A DNA stretch of 64,000 nucleotides from Dolomedes plantarius (GCA_907164885.2 OU015490.1:211917443-211981442); one strand, 5' to 3'; positions 22,869 through 35,600 are shown, numbered from the stretch's first letter. Numbers and translations are program-made. Notes: generated from the sequence alone by a model not told the origin.

Positions 22869-24667
22869 GGGTGGCCATAATTAAACTGACAGTGCTCACA
22901 GTGTTCTGTAGCGCGATCTATTTGCAAGAATGACGCCACATTTTGTAGGAAGATTAAACAAGACGGGGGACGAAGGATTCCGCGAAAAAATAAATTAGTT
23001 CCAAAAGTCACCGCTAGGCTAATATTTGACGCTGTGTAATAGAAAATAGAGTGTTAACAAATGCAAATCAATACGGAAATTACCTTTTATTTTGCATTCA
23101 AATGAGGTTCAATGTGGCTGCCGTTGTTGTGGACCACATATTGCATTCTGTGCACAGTATGCACAACAGCAGAAAGTAACATGTCTGCAGGAATCTCCCG
23201 TACAGTCCGTGATATGTTATCCTTCAAGCCTATCTAGCCAGGTCCTGGACCACTCTATGACAGACGTTGGACTTCAGGTAACCCCATAGCCAGAAGTCGC
23301 ATGGGGTAAGATCAGGCGACCGAGGTAGCCATGCAGTTGGAAAGTAGCGGCTAATGACTCTTTCTGTTGTGAATTTCTGTCGTAGCAGCTGTTGCACCCG
23401 TACAGCAACGTGTGGAGGGGCTCCATCTTGCATGAAAATGATTTCCCCCAGGCATTGTCTTTGCTGAAGTGCCGGAATGACAAAGCTGTTCAACATGTGG
23501 CGATATTTCTCTCCGGTAACAGAACAGGTTTCCGGTCCTGTCGGGGTAATGTTCTCATAGAATGGTCCTACGATAAATTCCGCTGTGAACCCACACCAAA
23601 CAGTTACCTTTGGTGAATGTAAGGGAATTTCTGTGACTGCATGTGGTGATTTGTCATCCCAAATTCGGCAGTTCTGGGTATTCACAGTTCCATGCAGGTA
23701 AAAGTGGGCCTCGTTTCCCCATAAGATTTTCCACGGCCAAGCATCATCCACCTCCATTCTGGCAAGAAAGGTGAGAGCAAAAGTCAATCGCTTATCATGG
23801 TCGGGGTACAGTAACTCCTGTACACGGCTGATCTTGTACGGATAGAAGTTGATAATCTTTCGTAAGATTTCCCATACCTTACTGTAAGGCATATCCATAT
23901 TCCGAGCTAATCCACGAGCGCTAGAGGTGGCAGCAATATTGTCTGGTCCTCAGTCGACAATCACCGTGGCAACTGCTTCGATTGTATCCTGTGGTACAGG
24001 CTTTCGTCCTCTGCCTGACTGAACCTTCAGAGAACCTGTTTTCTCAAACGTCGCAACCATTGCTTTTAGCCCATTAACTGACACAGGACCGTTACCTTTA
24101 CGCATTTTTTGTGCGTTCTAAAAGCACGAAGAGCGGCTGACGCGTTGCACTGGTTGAGGTAAAAGAATTTGACCAGTAACGCACGCTCGACTAAAGAAGG
24201 AGACATTCCACATAAACTTTTAATCCGATTGATTCGAAACGTAACACATTGCCTTTTGAAACCCAAGCAGCTGGTACTGTGCCAATGGATGTAACGTGAA
24301 ATTTGAATAAAGAACTTCTTCTTCTGCTCAGCGTACGTGATATTGCAGATCACGAGACTTTATCGGTGTTTATGTAGATTTTACCCTTTTTTAAAAGTGT
24401 TGCCATATTGCACTTGAACTAAATAAGAAAATGTGCATAATAAAAGGTAATTTTATTCCGTATTAATTTGCATTTGTTAACACTCTATTTTCTATTACAC
24501 AGCGCCAAATATTCCCCTAGCGGTGACTTTTGGAACTAATTTATTTTTTCGCGGAATCCTTCGTCCCCCGTCTTGTTTAATCTTCCTACAAAATGTGGCG
24601 TCATTCTCGCAAATAGATCACGCTACAGAACACTGTGAGCACCTTCAGTTTAATTATGGACACCCGG
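22867..24667 (-). mobile_element. Mariner-like element with ~229-bp TIRs, full length
   Basis: The termini CCGGGTGGCCATAATTAAAC and the complement of the right end (CCGGGTGTCCATAATTAAAC) begin inverted repeats that stay alignable for about 229 bases (22867-23095 against 24440-24667). TA dinucleotides of flanking (AT)n arrays lie on both sides. Length is 1801 bp. It holds one minus-strand transposase gene, so this is the least damaged DNA transposon in the window. Confidence 0.9.
23230..24211 (-). pseudogene. Mariner-like transposase, nearly full length, catalytic Asp replaced
   Basis: The frame starts around MSPSLVERALLVKFFYLNQ (about 24,211), with a helix-turn-helix half ending AFRTHKK. There is a frameshift at about 24,100 and one in-frame TGA at 23950-23952. 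An uninterrupted stretch of 222 codons follows from 23898. It shows ILWGNEAHFYLHG, where the family norm is W-S-D-E, so the first catalytic Asp is Asn (codon AAC). The second Asp in IIFMQDGAPPHVA and third in WLPRSPDLTPCDFWLWG are intact. Such enzymes excise and insert the element at TA. With the Asp lost, a stop and a frameshift, this copy should be inactive. Confidence 0.88.
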
Positions 24668-25565
<898 letters not shown>

Positions 25566-25588
25566 ATATATATATATATATATATATA
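25566..25588. repeat. Short (AT)n array
   Basis: AT repeat between the mariner right end and the Helitron-like segment. Confidence 0.9.
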
Positions 25589-26211
25589 AACTTAACCAGA
25601 CATTCCTGGCAACTGCTTTCGTAGCCAAATCTTGCCTAAGAAATTCCGTTTTACAAATCTATATATTTAAGTTGCTAAACCGATTTTAGGACAGTCCGTG
25701 AGAGAAAACTACTGCATCAATGTGCTTCAGTTTGGTCTTAAACGAAAGATTGTAATCTGTAGGTTTGTCAAATTTGGTTTTCGTAATCGCTATTTCTATT
25801 AGTTACCGATAATTTATAATTAAAAATTTATTTCTGCGCATGCTCAGTGACATGTTTTAATGATAAGCACGTTTATTCCGCGGAGTCTTTTCAGATCTCT
25901 CTCTACCATTTTTTATTTTTATGATAATTATGTTTGTGAAATACAAGATTTCACCTGATGGAAATTGTTTATTTCGCGCTGTTTAATTAGCGAAAGTTTA
26001 CAATTTAAAAAAAAATAAATTGCTTTCTACGCAGTGACATTTTTAAATCTGGCTTTAGATACTCACTAAGGACGAGGCCACTTAAACACATTAATTTATT
26101 TCTGCGCATTATTATTATTTTCAACATTTGACAATGATGTGTTGAGTATAATTTGTGTATTAGTACATTTATTTACTGTCTTGCCGTCATGTTTTGACGG
26201 GTACCAGCTAG
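25589..26211 (+). mobile_element. Helitron-like non-autonomous element (R2), copy 1
   Basis: The 3' end shows a hairpin CCGTCA-TGTTT-TGACGG (26184-26200) followed after seven bases by CTAG and then T, the structure expected of a Helitron terminus. The body (for example GGACAGTCCGTGAGAGAAAA and CTGCGCATGCTCAGTGACAT) is repeated in direct orientation at about 40,400-40,965. No Rep/helicase frame is present. The 5' end is placed just after the AT array, without certainty. Confidence 0.6.
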
Positions 26212-26287
26212 TTATTAATAAAGATACTAAATACAGTAAAATTACATGTATTCGACTGATTAAAACAAACACACACACACATATATA

Positions 26288-26886
26288 CAGTCGAACCTCC
26301 ATATATCGAACTTCCCTATATCGAAATTTTCTATATATCGAACTCTTAGCAAATCTCCATGTTCATTACATAGAAAAACTGTTTCTATATATCGAAAAAA
26401 TCTCTATATATCGAAAAAATCTCTATATATCGAAATTTTTTCACGACATATTGGGAGATTTTATTCCACTTTAGAATAAAATCTCCCATTTTTTGGCATT
26501 TGAAACAATACTTCGTGGACCCCTCATGAAGTTTTAATGGATTGAATAAATGCAAGCATTTCTTTGATAAACTTTCCGCAAAACTGGCTGTTCAGCAAGA
26601 TATTCGTAGTTTTTTTTTAAAAGAATGTAACTGTGATCACTGTAACCACTGTGTGGATTATTGTTATTTTTTAAGGTATATAGTACTCAATAAATATTTC
26701 ACATTAATTCGCTTTTTAGTTATTAACTTTCATTTAATGTAAATTGGAAATGGAGTTTTGTATACGAAAATTAGCTTTAATTTTAATGTTTTAGGAGAAT
26801 TATGATAAAACTAAGATCAATTCTATGTATCAAAATGTCTATATATCGAATATTTTTCCGGCACTTTGCTATATATGGAGATTCGA

Positions 26887-26889
<3 letters not shown>
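26288..26889. mobile_element. pogo/Tigger-type MITE
   Basis: The left end CAGTCGAACCTCCATATATC and right end TATATATGGAGATTCGACTG are near-perfect TIRs with TA on both sides, as in the pogo/Tigger group. At 602 bp it has no transposase motif. The left third contains several repeats of CTATATATCGAAAAAATC. Confidence 0.85.
26452..26488. repeat. Perfect 15-bp hairpin inside the pogo MITE
   Basis: TGGGAGATTTTATTC (26452-26466) pairs with GAATAAAATCTCCCA (26474-26488) around a 7-base loop. Confidence 0.85.

Positions 26890-26944
<55 letters not shown>
26890..26944. repeat. (AT)n microsatellite
   Basis: AT repeat adjoining the right end of the pogo-type MITE. Confidence 0.95.
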
Positions 26945-26947
<3 letters not shown>

Positions 26948-28176
26948 ACAATTTATAAAGTATTACATCTCAAAACACTGATCTGTTTTGGTTTCAAACA
27001 CTGGATACAATGTTATAGAGATATTATATATAGAGAGAGTATATACATAGAGAGATTATACATAGAGAAATTATACATACACATCCAATATAGAGCATCT
27101 AATGGTAAGCACGTTATATTTAAACCAAAATATTCCACGATATCATGACATTAACGGTTTTGAGCAAATCTAGTCTATCAAGATATAATCTGTTGTGATA
27201 AGTAGAATGCGTATCAATAATTCGGAGACTGGTGCGGATTTATTCTCTCTACTGACCAATAATTAGTTCATCTAGTAAAATTCTATGAACAGTCAGTAAT
27301 GCGTATAGCATTATTGGATTATAGTGTCTGTAATTTAGAAATAATCAATATTCACAGCAAAGTCTTGGACAAAGTTATTGTATATAATTTTATTTTGTTA
27401 ATATTAATCTTCATTATACGGGAATTTTCAATATTAAAAAAAAGTATCTGGAAGCATCAGAAAAAGCTTTGTGGCTTGCTATAAATTGGCTATTAGGTAA
27501 ATACAAGTTAAATTATTTCTAGATTGATTCTTATAACATTCTTATCCAAAAGCTTCCCACAACAGTCTCACTCTTTTAATAATTTTAAACGCATTAATAG
27601 TGCAAAATTCGTAATTCATATGTATATTTATATCTAAACTTAACTAGTTTTACTTAACTACTTTTACATATAAAGTAATAATATTAGGTTTAAAAATTAT
27701 GAATCAAATGACGGCTTAGATTTTATAGTTATTCTTTTTTCCCAAATGGCGACTTAATCTAAATCAAGTATTGAATTTACTTCTGTAATACGCCCCTTAA
27801 TATAATCAATTAAAATTTGTTCCTAAAAGAGAAGGACTTTTTAACGAAACATTTATATTAAATTAGTAATACTTATTAAATAACTTTGAATGCTTTAGTA
27901 GGATGGGATAAATGAAGACCCTATTTGAATAGTTGGCCATTTTTGTTCATTGTAAGATTCAGAGACTTATGAGTCTAATGAGTGATGATATATGACTGCT
28001 GTATTCTTATTTGTAATGTCCTCTTTTGGCAACAGAAATATGCCGTAGGTGTACCAGTTTTAAAATAAGATGTAATGACTTGTATGAACATGAAAGTGAG
28101 GCTAACTCCTTTTTTTCTTTAAAGTGGTGTTGCCCCACTATTCAAATAAGGCATTCAAATAATTACAGCGTATATG
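26945..28176. other. No recognisable gene
   Basis: AT-rich sequence; near 27,025-27,070 a degenerate ATAGAGA repeat. No motif found in the short frames. Confidence 0.5.
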
Positions 28177-28193
28177 TTACCGCTAAAGCTCGA

Positions 28194-28308
28194 AAGCCGT
28201 TAATGTGCACATTACCTAGCTAATAAGCAGATCAACGGATTTGCTTCGTTAAAGTGCGGAATCATTTTACCTAGCATTTTACCTAGGTAATGTGCACATT
28301 AACGGCTT
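28194..28308. repeat. Foldback at left end, 26-bp perfect arms
   Basis: Bases 28194-28219 and 28283-28308 are exact inverted copies over 26 bases (arms begin AAGCCGTTAATGTGCACATT), with a 63-base loop. Each arm itself contains the self-complementary core TAATGTGCACATTA. The right end of the element (about 29,945-30,079) has a looser version. Confidence 0.85.
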
Positions 28309-28677
28309 CCGTATCGTTAAAGTTCAAAAGTTTGTTTCTCTCATTTTCTTTCCTTGCTCCTCCCCTTTCTCCATCCACTTTTAATTTCGTTTCGCTATCG
28401 CCTTGTCGTCGCCGGTTGTTTTTATTTCTCATTTGCGTAGGCTGCCAGTGCATAGCATTGCTAAATCTGTTTTCAAATCCGTGCATGTTGAAGAAGTCAT
28501 CCCTAAATTACCCTCAACTTCAGCAGAATCGTCATCAGAGTTTCGTACACAGCCTGTAAATAGGACTATACAAGACATGGTCTGCATTGTTTCCTCAAAA
28601 GCATCATCAGGTGCTCACAAGTGTATATCGTTTGATATGTTTGTTCATGTAAATTGTGATGAAATAGATCCTAAAGA

Positions 28678-29173
28678 CAGGGACGGATTTACATATTTTA
28701 TGCCCTAGGCCAAAGCACCATTTTGCGCCCCCTTCCCATCATTTAAATGTTTGACTTATAACATTAGATTTAATATACAGTAAGAGTTTTTGAAACACAT
28801 ATACTTAATAAACATTTGAATAACATATTTTCAATAATACTTTTCTACATAATTTCTTCTAATTTACCTAAAAATTACAATTAAAACTTTTTCCTTCGTA
28901 CTTTCGCCCATGAAAATTCTTCAATAGTTTCAATGAAATCAACAGATCTTGTTAAATCAGCTTCAAGTGAAAGAAGTGCCAAGGCATTTAGTTTGTCTTG
29001 TTGCAGCAAAGATCTTAAATGATCTTTGATTCTTTTTAGTGCAGAAAAATATCTTTCTGCAGATGCATTTGTGGCAGGTGTGCTCACAAACATTCTCAAT
29101 ACGATATCAACATTTGGATACACTGTTTGTAAACCACTTTCACGTAGCCACTTGCAAATTGCTTTAGGCTAAG
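28678..29173 (-). mobile_element. Nested hAT fragment
   Basis: Opens with CAGGGACGGATTTACATATT and GCCCTAGGCC, a hAT-type terminus, and contains the hAT C-terminal dimerisation region on the minus strand. It splits the KRBA2-like reading frame. The far end is truncated and no clean 8-bp duplication is visible. Confidence 0.75.
28881..29160 (-). pseudogene. hAT transposase C-terminal dimerisation region
   Basis: The minus-strand frame gives LRMFVSTPATNASAERYFSA, then LKRIKDHLRSLLQQDKLNAL and ALLSLEAD, ending IEEFSWAKVRRKKF. This is the conserved C-terminal block of hAT transposases of the ZMYM1-like group, used for multimerisation. The RNase H catalytic core and BED finger are missing, so only about 90 residues of some 600 remain. 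The 3' side leads into the hAT terminus at 28,678. Confidence 0.88.
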
Positions 29174-30076
29174 GAGGAAGGCTATGGTAAGAATGTTTTA
29201 TGCAACATATCTAAAAAGAATATGGATCAGAAAATAAAGAGTGATGAAGCCAAGAAAGGTTTAGAAAATCAAGCAAAAAAAATGTTAGCAGTTTCTGATG
29301 CAAAGCACCCAAATGTGGATGAAGGTGCCACTGTGAGAATTAAAGTACCCGAAGTAAAGAGAGAAAAAATTGATGCCCGCTCGATTTTAGCTGAGGTTCT
29401 TATTAATACATAGGATGGGTTTTATAAATTTGGTACTAAAACGGGTATTTTAAAACAATTGTGTGCAAGATCTGAATTCAGTGTTTGCAAAGAGAGATTT
29501 TTAGCGAAATATGTCCCTACTGTAGAAATATCTTTACGTCAAACAGCAATAAAACTATCCCTTGGTACTGGGCATGGTTTCAGAAAATATGACTGCAAAT
29601 CTAAATGAACCACAAATTGGTGTGCTTGTCGCAAAATCCAGTTGCTATGCAATTCAAGGTGTCACCAATCTTTAGATTGCACCAATAAGTAAGCATAAAT
29701 TTATCATATGTTTTGCAAATTCATTTCCTTAATTGTAATAATATTTTAAACCGTTTGATTCTTTGTATTATAGTTTTTTAATTGATTGATGATTGATTAT
29801 ACCAACTAATTTGTCGATTGTTTGATTGTATTAACTTGAATCTTTAGATATCGTAAAATAAATAAATAACATTATGTTAATTTAAACGTACAGAAACGTT
29901 GCTGTTGTTCCAGCAAAGTTCTTATTTTCCCTTTAACGAGTGCCTAGTTGGTAATGTGCAGATTATCTAGGTAATTTGAGAAATTAAACAATTTTCTGCA
30001 CTTTAATGCAGCAAATCAGTTAATCCGCAGATTAGCTAGGTAATGTGCACATTAACTGATTTCTGCACTTTAGCGG

Positions 30077-30079
<3 letters not shown>

Positions 30080-30152
<73 letters not shown>
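30080..30152. repeat. (AT)n microsatellite
   Basis: AT repeat starting immediately at the right end of the KRBA2-like element. Confidence 0.95.
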
Positions 30153-30157
<5 letters not shown>

Positions 30158-31006
30158 GGATAGGTAGATAAATAAATATATATAGAGAGATAGATACAAT
30201 GTATGTCGTCGACTTTATTTAAACATTTCCTAGCAGTAAAATACAGAATGAGATGTTCCCTCTATATTCTCCCAAGAATAATATTTTTATTCAGTACAGA
30301 AGGATCTGTCTCAAAAATTTGCTTAAAAATAAATCTCTCGAACATAAAGTGAAGTGAGTAAAGAAAAAAAAGGGACAGTTTCAAGAATGTTGGTTGATGA
30401 CACGAGCAGCTGACGGTGGAGTAATCTTTTTAAGAGTTTCATACATTTCTAAAATTTCTGGTGAAGAAGATACCGCGCCGTAGCTTAGAGAAAAGGGGAA
30501 ACTTACTTGAATACAAAATGCATGAAGTTATCCATTCTCATTTCATAAAATGCCCGTAAGATAAAATTTTTAGAGTATGTTGCTCACCGTTTCTTTATAT
30601 TGTTGGAGGTAGTTACAGATAAATAGGAATGCGGACTTCTTTGATTAAATTGGTTCAGATACATCTTCCTATAAACAGTCAAGTATATTTTTTATTACAC
30701 ATTTTAATAATTTATTATAAATATATTTGATAAATTTATTATAAGGGAATAAAAAGTTAATTGGTATTAACATATTTTGCTTTTACTGATTCGAAATATA
30801 TTTATTTAAAACATTAAACAGAAAAAAATATTTTAACTTTTATTTAACTGACAGCTTTTAAATGCATTTTCAGAAGTTATAGGCTAACCTGATAATTATG
30901 AAGCAATGAAACAAAAATAAGATCACTGTTATTTTTTACTTTTCATCCTTGTTTTACCAACTTATTATTACAAATGTTTATGTATGTATATCCTGATACG
31001 CACACA
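30153..31006. other. No recognisable feature
   Basis: AT-rich sequence; nothing supportable on either strand. Confidence 0.5.
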
Positions 31007-31790
31007 TCTTCTATATATATAAAACAGTTCCGTAACTGACTGACTCACTAACTGACTGACTGACATACAACGCACAGACCAAACCGCTTCACCCAAAGGG
31101 CTGAAATTTTGCATGGCGATTCTTCTTATAGTGTAGAGGTGCACTAAGAAATATTTTTGAAAAATACTTCTTAGATTTTTTAAAATTAAATTTTTAGCTG
31201 TTTTTGTAACTTTTTCAAAGTTTGCATTTAAAATAATAATTTGAGGGTTATAAAATTTATATCACGAGAAAGATCATAAAAATTCCTTTAAGATGAAATC
31301 TTTTTCGAATCTTTACTTCCATTTTCTGATTTTCGGTGAATTTGTAAAAATTAATTTTTAGAATTTAATTTATTAAATGCTGATCACGTGATTTCTTTTT
31401 CTGGTACTTTAAATTAACTTATCGTCACGTTCATAGCAACGAAGAAGACAAAAAAATATTTTTCTTTTCTTGCTCATGTGGCAGACGATTGGAAATTATC
31501 CAAAAAATATTAAAATACAGTAAAAGATATGTTCCTCAAACTGTACTATATTCTTTAGTATGTTCTATTAGATTTAATTTGAATATTTCTTCTACATTAT
31601 TTTGTCTATAAAAATATCCCTTCCGATTTTCTTATAAATATATTCTTTCGTTTTTTTTACATCAATTGCATACATTGATCTTTGTATTTATTATAAATAT
31701 ATTTAAACATATTTTTGGCATCAATTGCATACATTTACCGTTGTATTTAATTTGAATGTACTCCTTAGCGAAGTACGGGTTTTCAGCTAG
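31007..31790 (+). mobile_element. Non-autonomous Helitron
   Basis: The 5' end reads TCTTCTATATATATAAAACA after an A, followed by a GACTGACTGAC stretch and CAAACCGCTTCACCC, a pattern common at Helitron 5' ends in arthropods. The 3' end is GCGAAGTACGGGTTTTCAGCTAG followed by T, with a weak upstream stem. No TIR or target duplication is expected. The 784-bp interior has no Rep/helicase coding. Confidence 0.7.
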
Positions 31791-32167
31791 TACATACATA
31801 TAATGATATCGGCTTTACACTCGCGATAAACTTTAACTTTAACTTTTAACTATGTAGAGGAGGTGAAACATGACAGTGTAGACGTAGCCAGAGTGACGAG
31901 AACTCCTCTCAGGCTTATTTCAGGAGAGCCGTTGACACATCGAGATGTACAACCACATAGAGGAGAGGTATTGAAGGGACGCACTGAACAAAGATGCAAT
32001 GCCGGACGGTATCCATTAAGTTTATTTCTTCTAAAACCTCGACTATAGAATTCAGAAGATATTCAGCAAAGCACAGATACATTTACGGCCAGACACACAC
32101 AATAGTGACGCCACCGGTGCTTTGCCGGGGAACATTCAAAAGGCAGACTTTACATCGTAATATTTTT
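31791..32167. other. Unclassified, moderately GC-rich flank of the Gypsy element
   Basis: Contains two overlapping frames of 61 and 92 codons without known motifs. Together with 38,815-39,100, which is also GC-richer, it may be an older retroelement into which the Gypsy copy inserted. This is inference from composition only. Confidence 0.3.
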
Positions 32168-32171
32168 GGAG

Positions 32172-32654
32172 TATGTTGGCGCGTATATACCACCACTATC
32201 GTTGAGGGTAAGTCAGTCACTCCAAACTCATTAACAAAACTTAACAACTTTATTCACAAAGTATTAGTATAGGCAGATTACGCCGATATACACATCTTAA
32301 ATTATGGCGTGAACCTGCTTTGGTAAGATCGACTTTAAACATCTCGAGAGGTATAAAATAATTCGAAATACGTCGTAAAAGATGGGACCACCGCCTCAGC
32401 CTCCAACTTAAAGACGCCAGTCAAACTTACAAATGGCTAAAGCAAACAAGCCGAAAAACTAAAAACTTAAGATTCTCTGTCTCCCATCGGTCTGGCTGTG
32501 GCTTTCAACTGCTTACGCAGCCAATTAGAGTTTGCTGTGACGTTTGCTGATACGAAGCGATTCAATGCATAAGTTAACGTGATTCATTGAATATTAAATT
32601 AGTAATTAATCTTTCTAAAATGTAACCGGAAAATGTAGACCATGGAGCACCACA
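32172..32654 (-). repeat. Gypsy 1, 3' LTR
   Basis: On the minus strand it begins TGTGGTGCTCCATGG and ends near TATACGCGCCAACATA. It aligns along its whole length with the LTR at 38331-38810, with scattered substitutions and small indels. Confidence 0.9.
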
Positions 32655-32687
32655 CACTCCCCTTGTAGAGAAGATTGAAATTTACTT

Positions 32688-35600
32688 TTAAAATTTAAAT
32701 ATAACAACTGGCCTTGAAATTCGCCCAGATTTAGTTACTGTATTTTCCTGTCGGGGAATGTGTTGTTTCTCAGTGTCTCCATGGGCTTTAGTTAATACAT
32801 AAGCAGGCTTTACACGATCAATGTTTACAGATTGAGGTTTACCCTTGATACAAATAGTCAGCGTCTTTGGTTTTCTTGACAACATATGGCCCTTCATATG
32901 GTGGTGCCAACGGTGGCTTCACATGGTCTGCCCGCAGGAACACATGTGTACAGTCCTTGAGATCCTTGAAGACAAAGACTGGTGGCTTGTCATGTCTTCC
33001 TGCTGTATTTGGTGTCAGGTTGGTCATATGGGAACTCAGTCTCTGCAACATCTCAGCTGGTTCGCCGTTCACCGGGTTACTCTGAAAAAACTAATCTGGA
33101 AGTCTTAACAGACCACCGAACACTAATTGTGCTGGGGCAGCCTGCAGATCCTCTCTTACAGTTGATCTAATAGCCAGAAGCCCCAGCGGTAGAGCATCAA
33201 CCCAATGTACCGGATCTACTGCCATCAAAAATGATTTAAGCACTCGATGGAATCGTTCCAAAAATCTATTGCTCCGTGGATGGTATGCCGTAGTCCTGCT
33301 GCGCCGGACCCCCAAATACGTTTTTAGCCTATTAAAAAGTTGAGAGTCAAAGTTTGGTCCGCGGTCTGTTGTTATCACCTCGGGAATACCATAACGAGCT
33401 ATTCAAGTAGATAAGAAAGCATCCGCTATGGTTTCTGCCCGTTGGTCCGGAAGTGGCACAGCTTCAGGCCATCGCGTCTGGCGATCCACACAAGTCAGCA
33501 GATACCGGTTGCCTTTGGATGGAGGTAGAGGCCCAACTATATCAATGTGGACATGAGAAAACCTATTTGTTGCGACGAAAGTTCCCAGAGGCGCCTTGTT
33601 GTGTCTGGTCACCTTGACTCGCTGGCACTGGTTGCATTGTCTACACCATTCTGCATAATCTTTCCTCATGCTCGTCCACACGAACCGTTGTTGGATGAGT
33701 CGCCAAGTTCCTTTTACACCAGGATGTGAAAGTTTGTGGTTGGCTTCAAAAATCCTCCGTCTCCATACTCTAGGTACAAATGGTCTAACTAGGTCGTGAG
33801 ACACATCACAATACAATTTTCTTTCACAGGCAGGCAAAGCAATTAACTTTAACTCAAGTCCTCTGACCTCCTTTGAACGTAAAATTTGTTGTAAATCGGG
33901 ATCCGTTGCTTGATCCTCGGCAAATAAATTAAAATCAATTGAACTATTTAAATTCAAGGTGTATATTCTGGATAGCGCGTCGGCTACTATATTTTGTTTT
34001 CCTGGTAAATATTGGATATCTGCAGTGTATTGGCTAACAAGTTCTAAGTGTCTAACCTGTCGAGGACACTTGTTAATTTTTGGTGAAGTGTGAAGGTTAA
34101 GGGTTTGTGATCAGTGAAGATCGTGACTGTTCTTCCTTCAAGCATGTGCCTAAAATGTTTTACTGTAGAATACACCGCCAACAATTCTCTATCAAATTCA
34201 CTGTATTTAGTTTGCGTGGGGGTTAATTTTCGCGAAAAGAACCCTAATGGCTCCTCACCGTCCTTGTTAATTTGAGAAAGAATGGCACCGCCTGCTCGGT
34301 CCGATGCATTGACAGTTAACAATAGGCGTGGGCTGGGAGCTGGGAATTTCAGTGCATTTACCCCCGAAAGAGCTTTACTACAAGTTTAGAATGCATTTAT
34401 TAATGGTTCTGTCCACAGTATTGGAGTCATATCCTTTTTCTTTCTGTTAATTATGAGATCAAAAAGCAATGCCTGTTTCTCCGCAATATTAGCAAAAAAC
34501 GATGATAAAAATTTAAAATTGCTAGAAAAGTCCGAAGTTGACTGATATTGTTTGGGCGAGGATATTGCTGTAACGTTTGGACCTTTTTAGGTAGCGGTTC
34601 AATTCTCTTCTTTGAAATTTGAAAGCCCCAAAATGGTAAATGTCAACTCCGAATATGCATTTCTGGAGGTTTAAAATCAGGCCATATTGACTTAGAGTTG
34701 AAAAAAGTATTTGTAAGTGTTTTTTGTGCTGTATCTCGTTATCAGAAAAGACAAAGATATCGTCAAGATATGACAAACAAAAGTCCAGGTCTCTAAGTAT
34801 ACTGTCTAGATAACGCTGGAATGTGTTACCACTGTTTCTCAAACCGAATGGCATTTTCCGGAATTCGAACAAACCTATAGGGGTCGTCACAGCGGTCTTA
34901 GGAATGTCTGTAACCTCGACCGGAATCTGATAGCATGCTCGAACCAAGTCGACTTTCGAAAAATCTGTTTCCCCCGTAATCCCATAACTACATCATGGAT
35001 GTGTGGGAGGGGGTAGCGGTCGGCAGTTATGACCTTATTGAGTGCCCTATAATCTCCGCATATTCTCCAAGTTCCGTCCATTTTCTTCACAAAATGAATA
35101 GGACTGGCCCATGGGCTTTTAGAGGGCTGAATAACACCCTGTTCCATTAGAGCTTTAAATTCCAACTTCAATGTTTGAAGATTCTCGGGGTTCAACCTAC
35201 GAGGTCTCGAAAAATATGGGTGGACCTGTAGTTTCAATACAGTGCGTTACCGGAAAGTTTTGCAAGTTATTATTGCAATGCATATTTGAATTGAAAAGTT
35301 TTGGAAATCGAGCTAGAATTCTTTCATATTCAGTTTTCCCCTCCAGTTGAGTGAGTTTTAAACTAGGGCCAGTCCCTGGATATCCCAATACTGCTAATGC
35401 AGTAATGTTATCTGTAAATTTCTTATTTTTTACATCCACCAGGATAACATAATGGTTAAGGAAGTCGGCTCCTAGAATTGGTGTGGTAATGTCTGCCACA
35501 ACCAAATTCCAACTGAATTCTCGACGAAATCCAAATTCTAACTTCAAATTGAGTGTACCAAATGTTTTGATAACAGAGTTGTTTGCAGCATACAATTTTA

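Larger units (their letters stand above)
28403..29690 (+). pseudogene. KRBA2-like (Ginger-related) protein, C-terminal part, interrupted
   Basis: The plus-strand frame from about 28,456 has a Pro/Ser stretch, then a Cys/His cluster (CIVSSKASSGAHKC, FVHVNC). It is interrupted by a hAT fragment and resumes at about 29,176 with EGYGKNVLC, then MDQKIKSDEAKKGLENQAKK, a block with VRIKVPEVKREKIDARSILA, and a terminal Cys-rich region in other frames (GHGFRKYDCKSK, WCACRKIQLLC, NSRCH). This order matches the tail of proteins annotated KRAB-A domain-containing protein 2-like, which derive from Ginger-type transposons. The DDE integrase domain is absent. Non-functional. Confidence 0.65.
28177..30079 (+). 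mobile_element. KRBA2/Ginger-like DNA transposon with foldback ends and nested hAT
   Basis: TTACCGCTAAAG at the left is inverted at the right (CTTTAGCGGTAA), followed inward by a shared palindromic motif TAATGTGCACATTACCTAG. Each end also repeats that motif in inverted orientation, so each end can fold on itself. The interior encodes on the plus strand the tail of a protein resembling KRBA2-type (Ginger-related) integrase proteins. The integrase core is missing, and a hAT fragment interrupts the coding region. Confidence 0.6.

Noticed and set aside
28290..28559. 89-codon hydrophobic plus-strand frame
   Set aside because: Overlaps the better supported KRBA2-like frame and has no recognisable domain.
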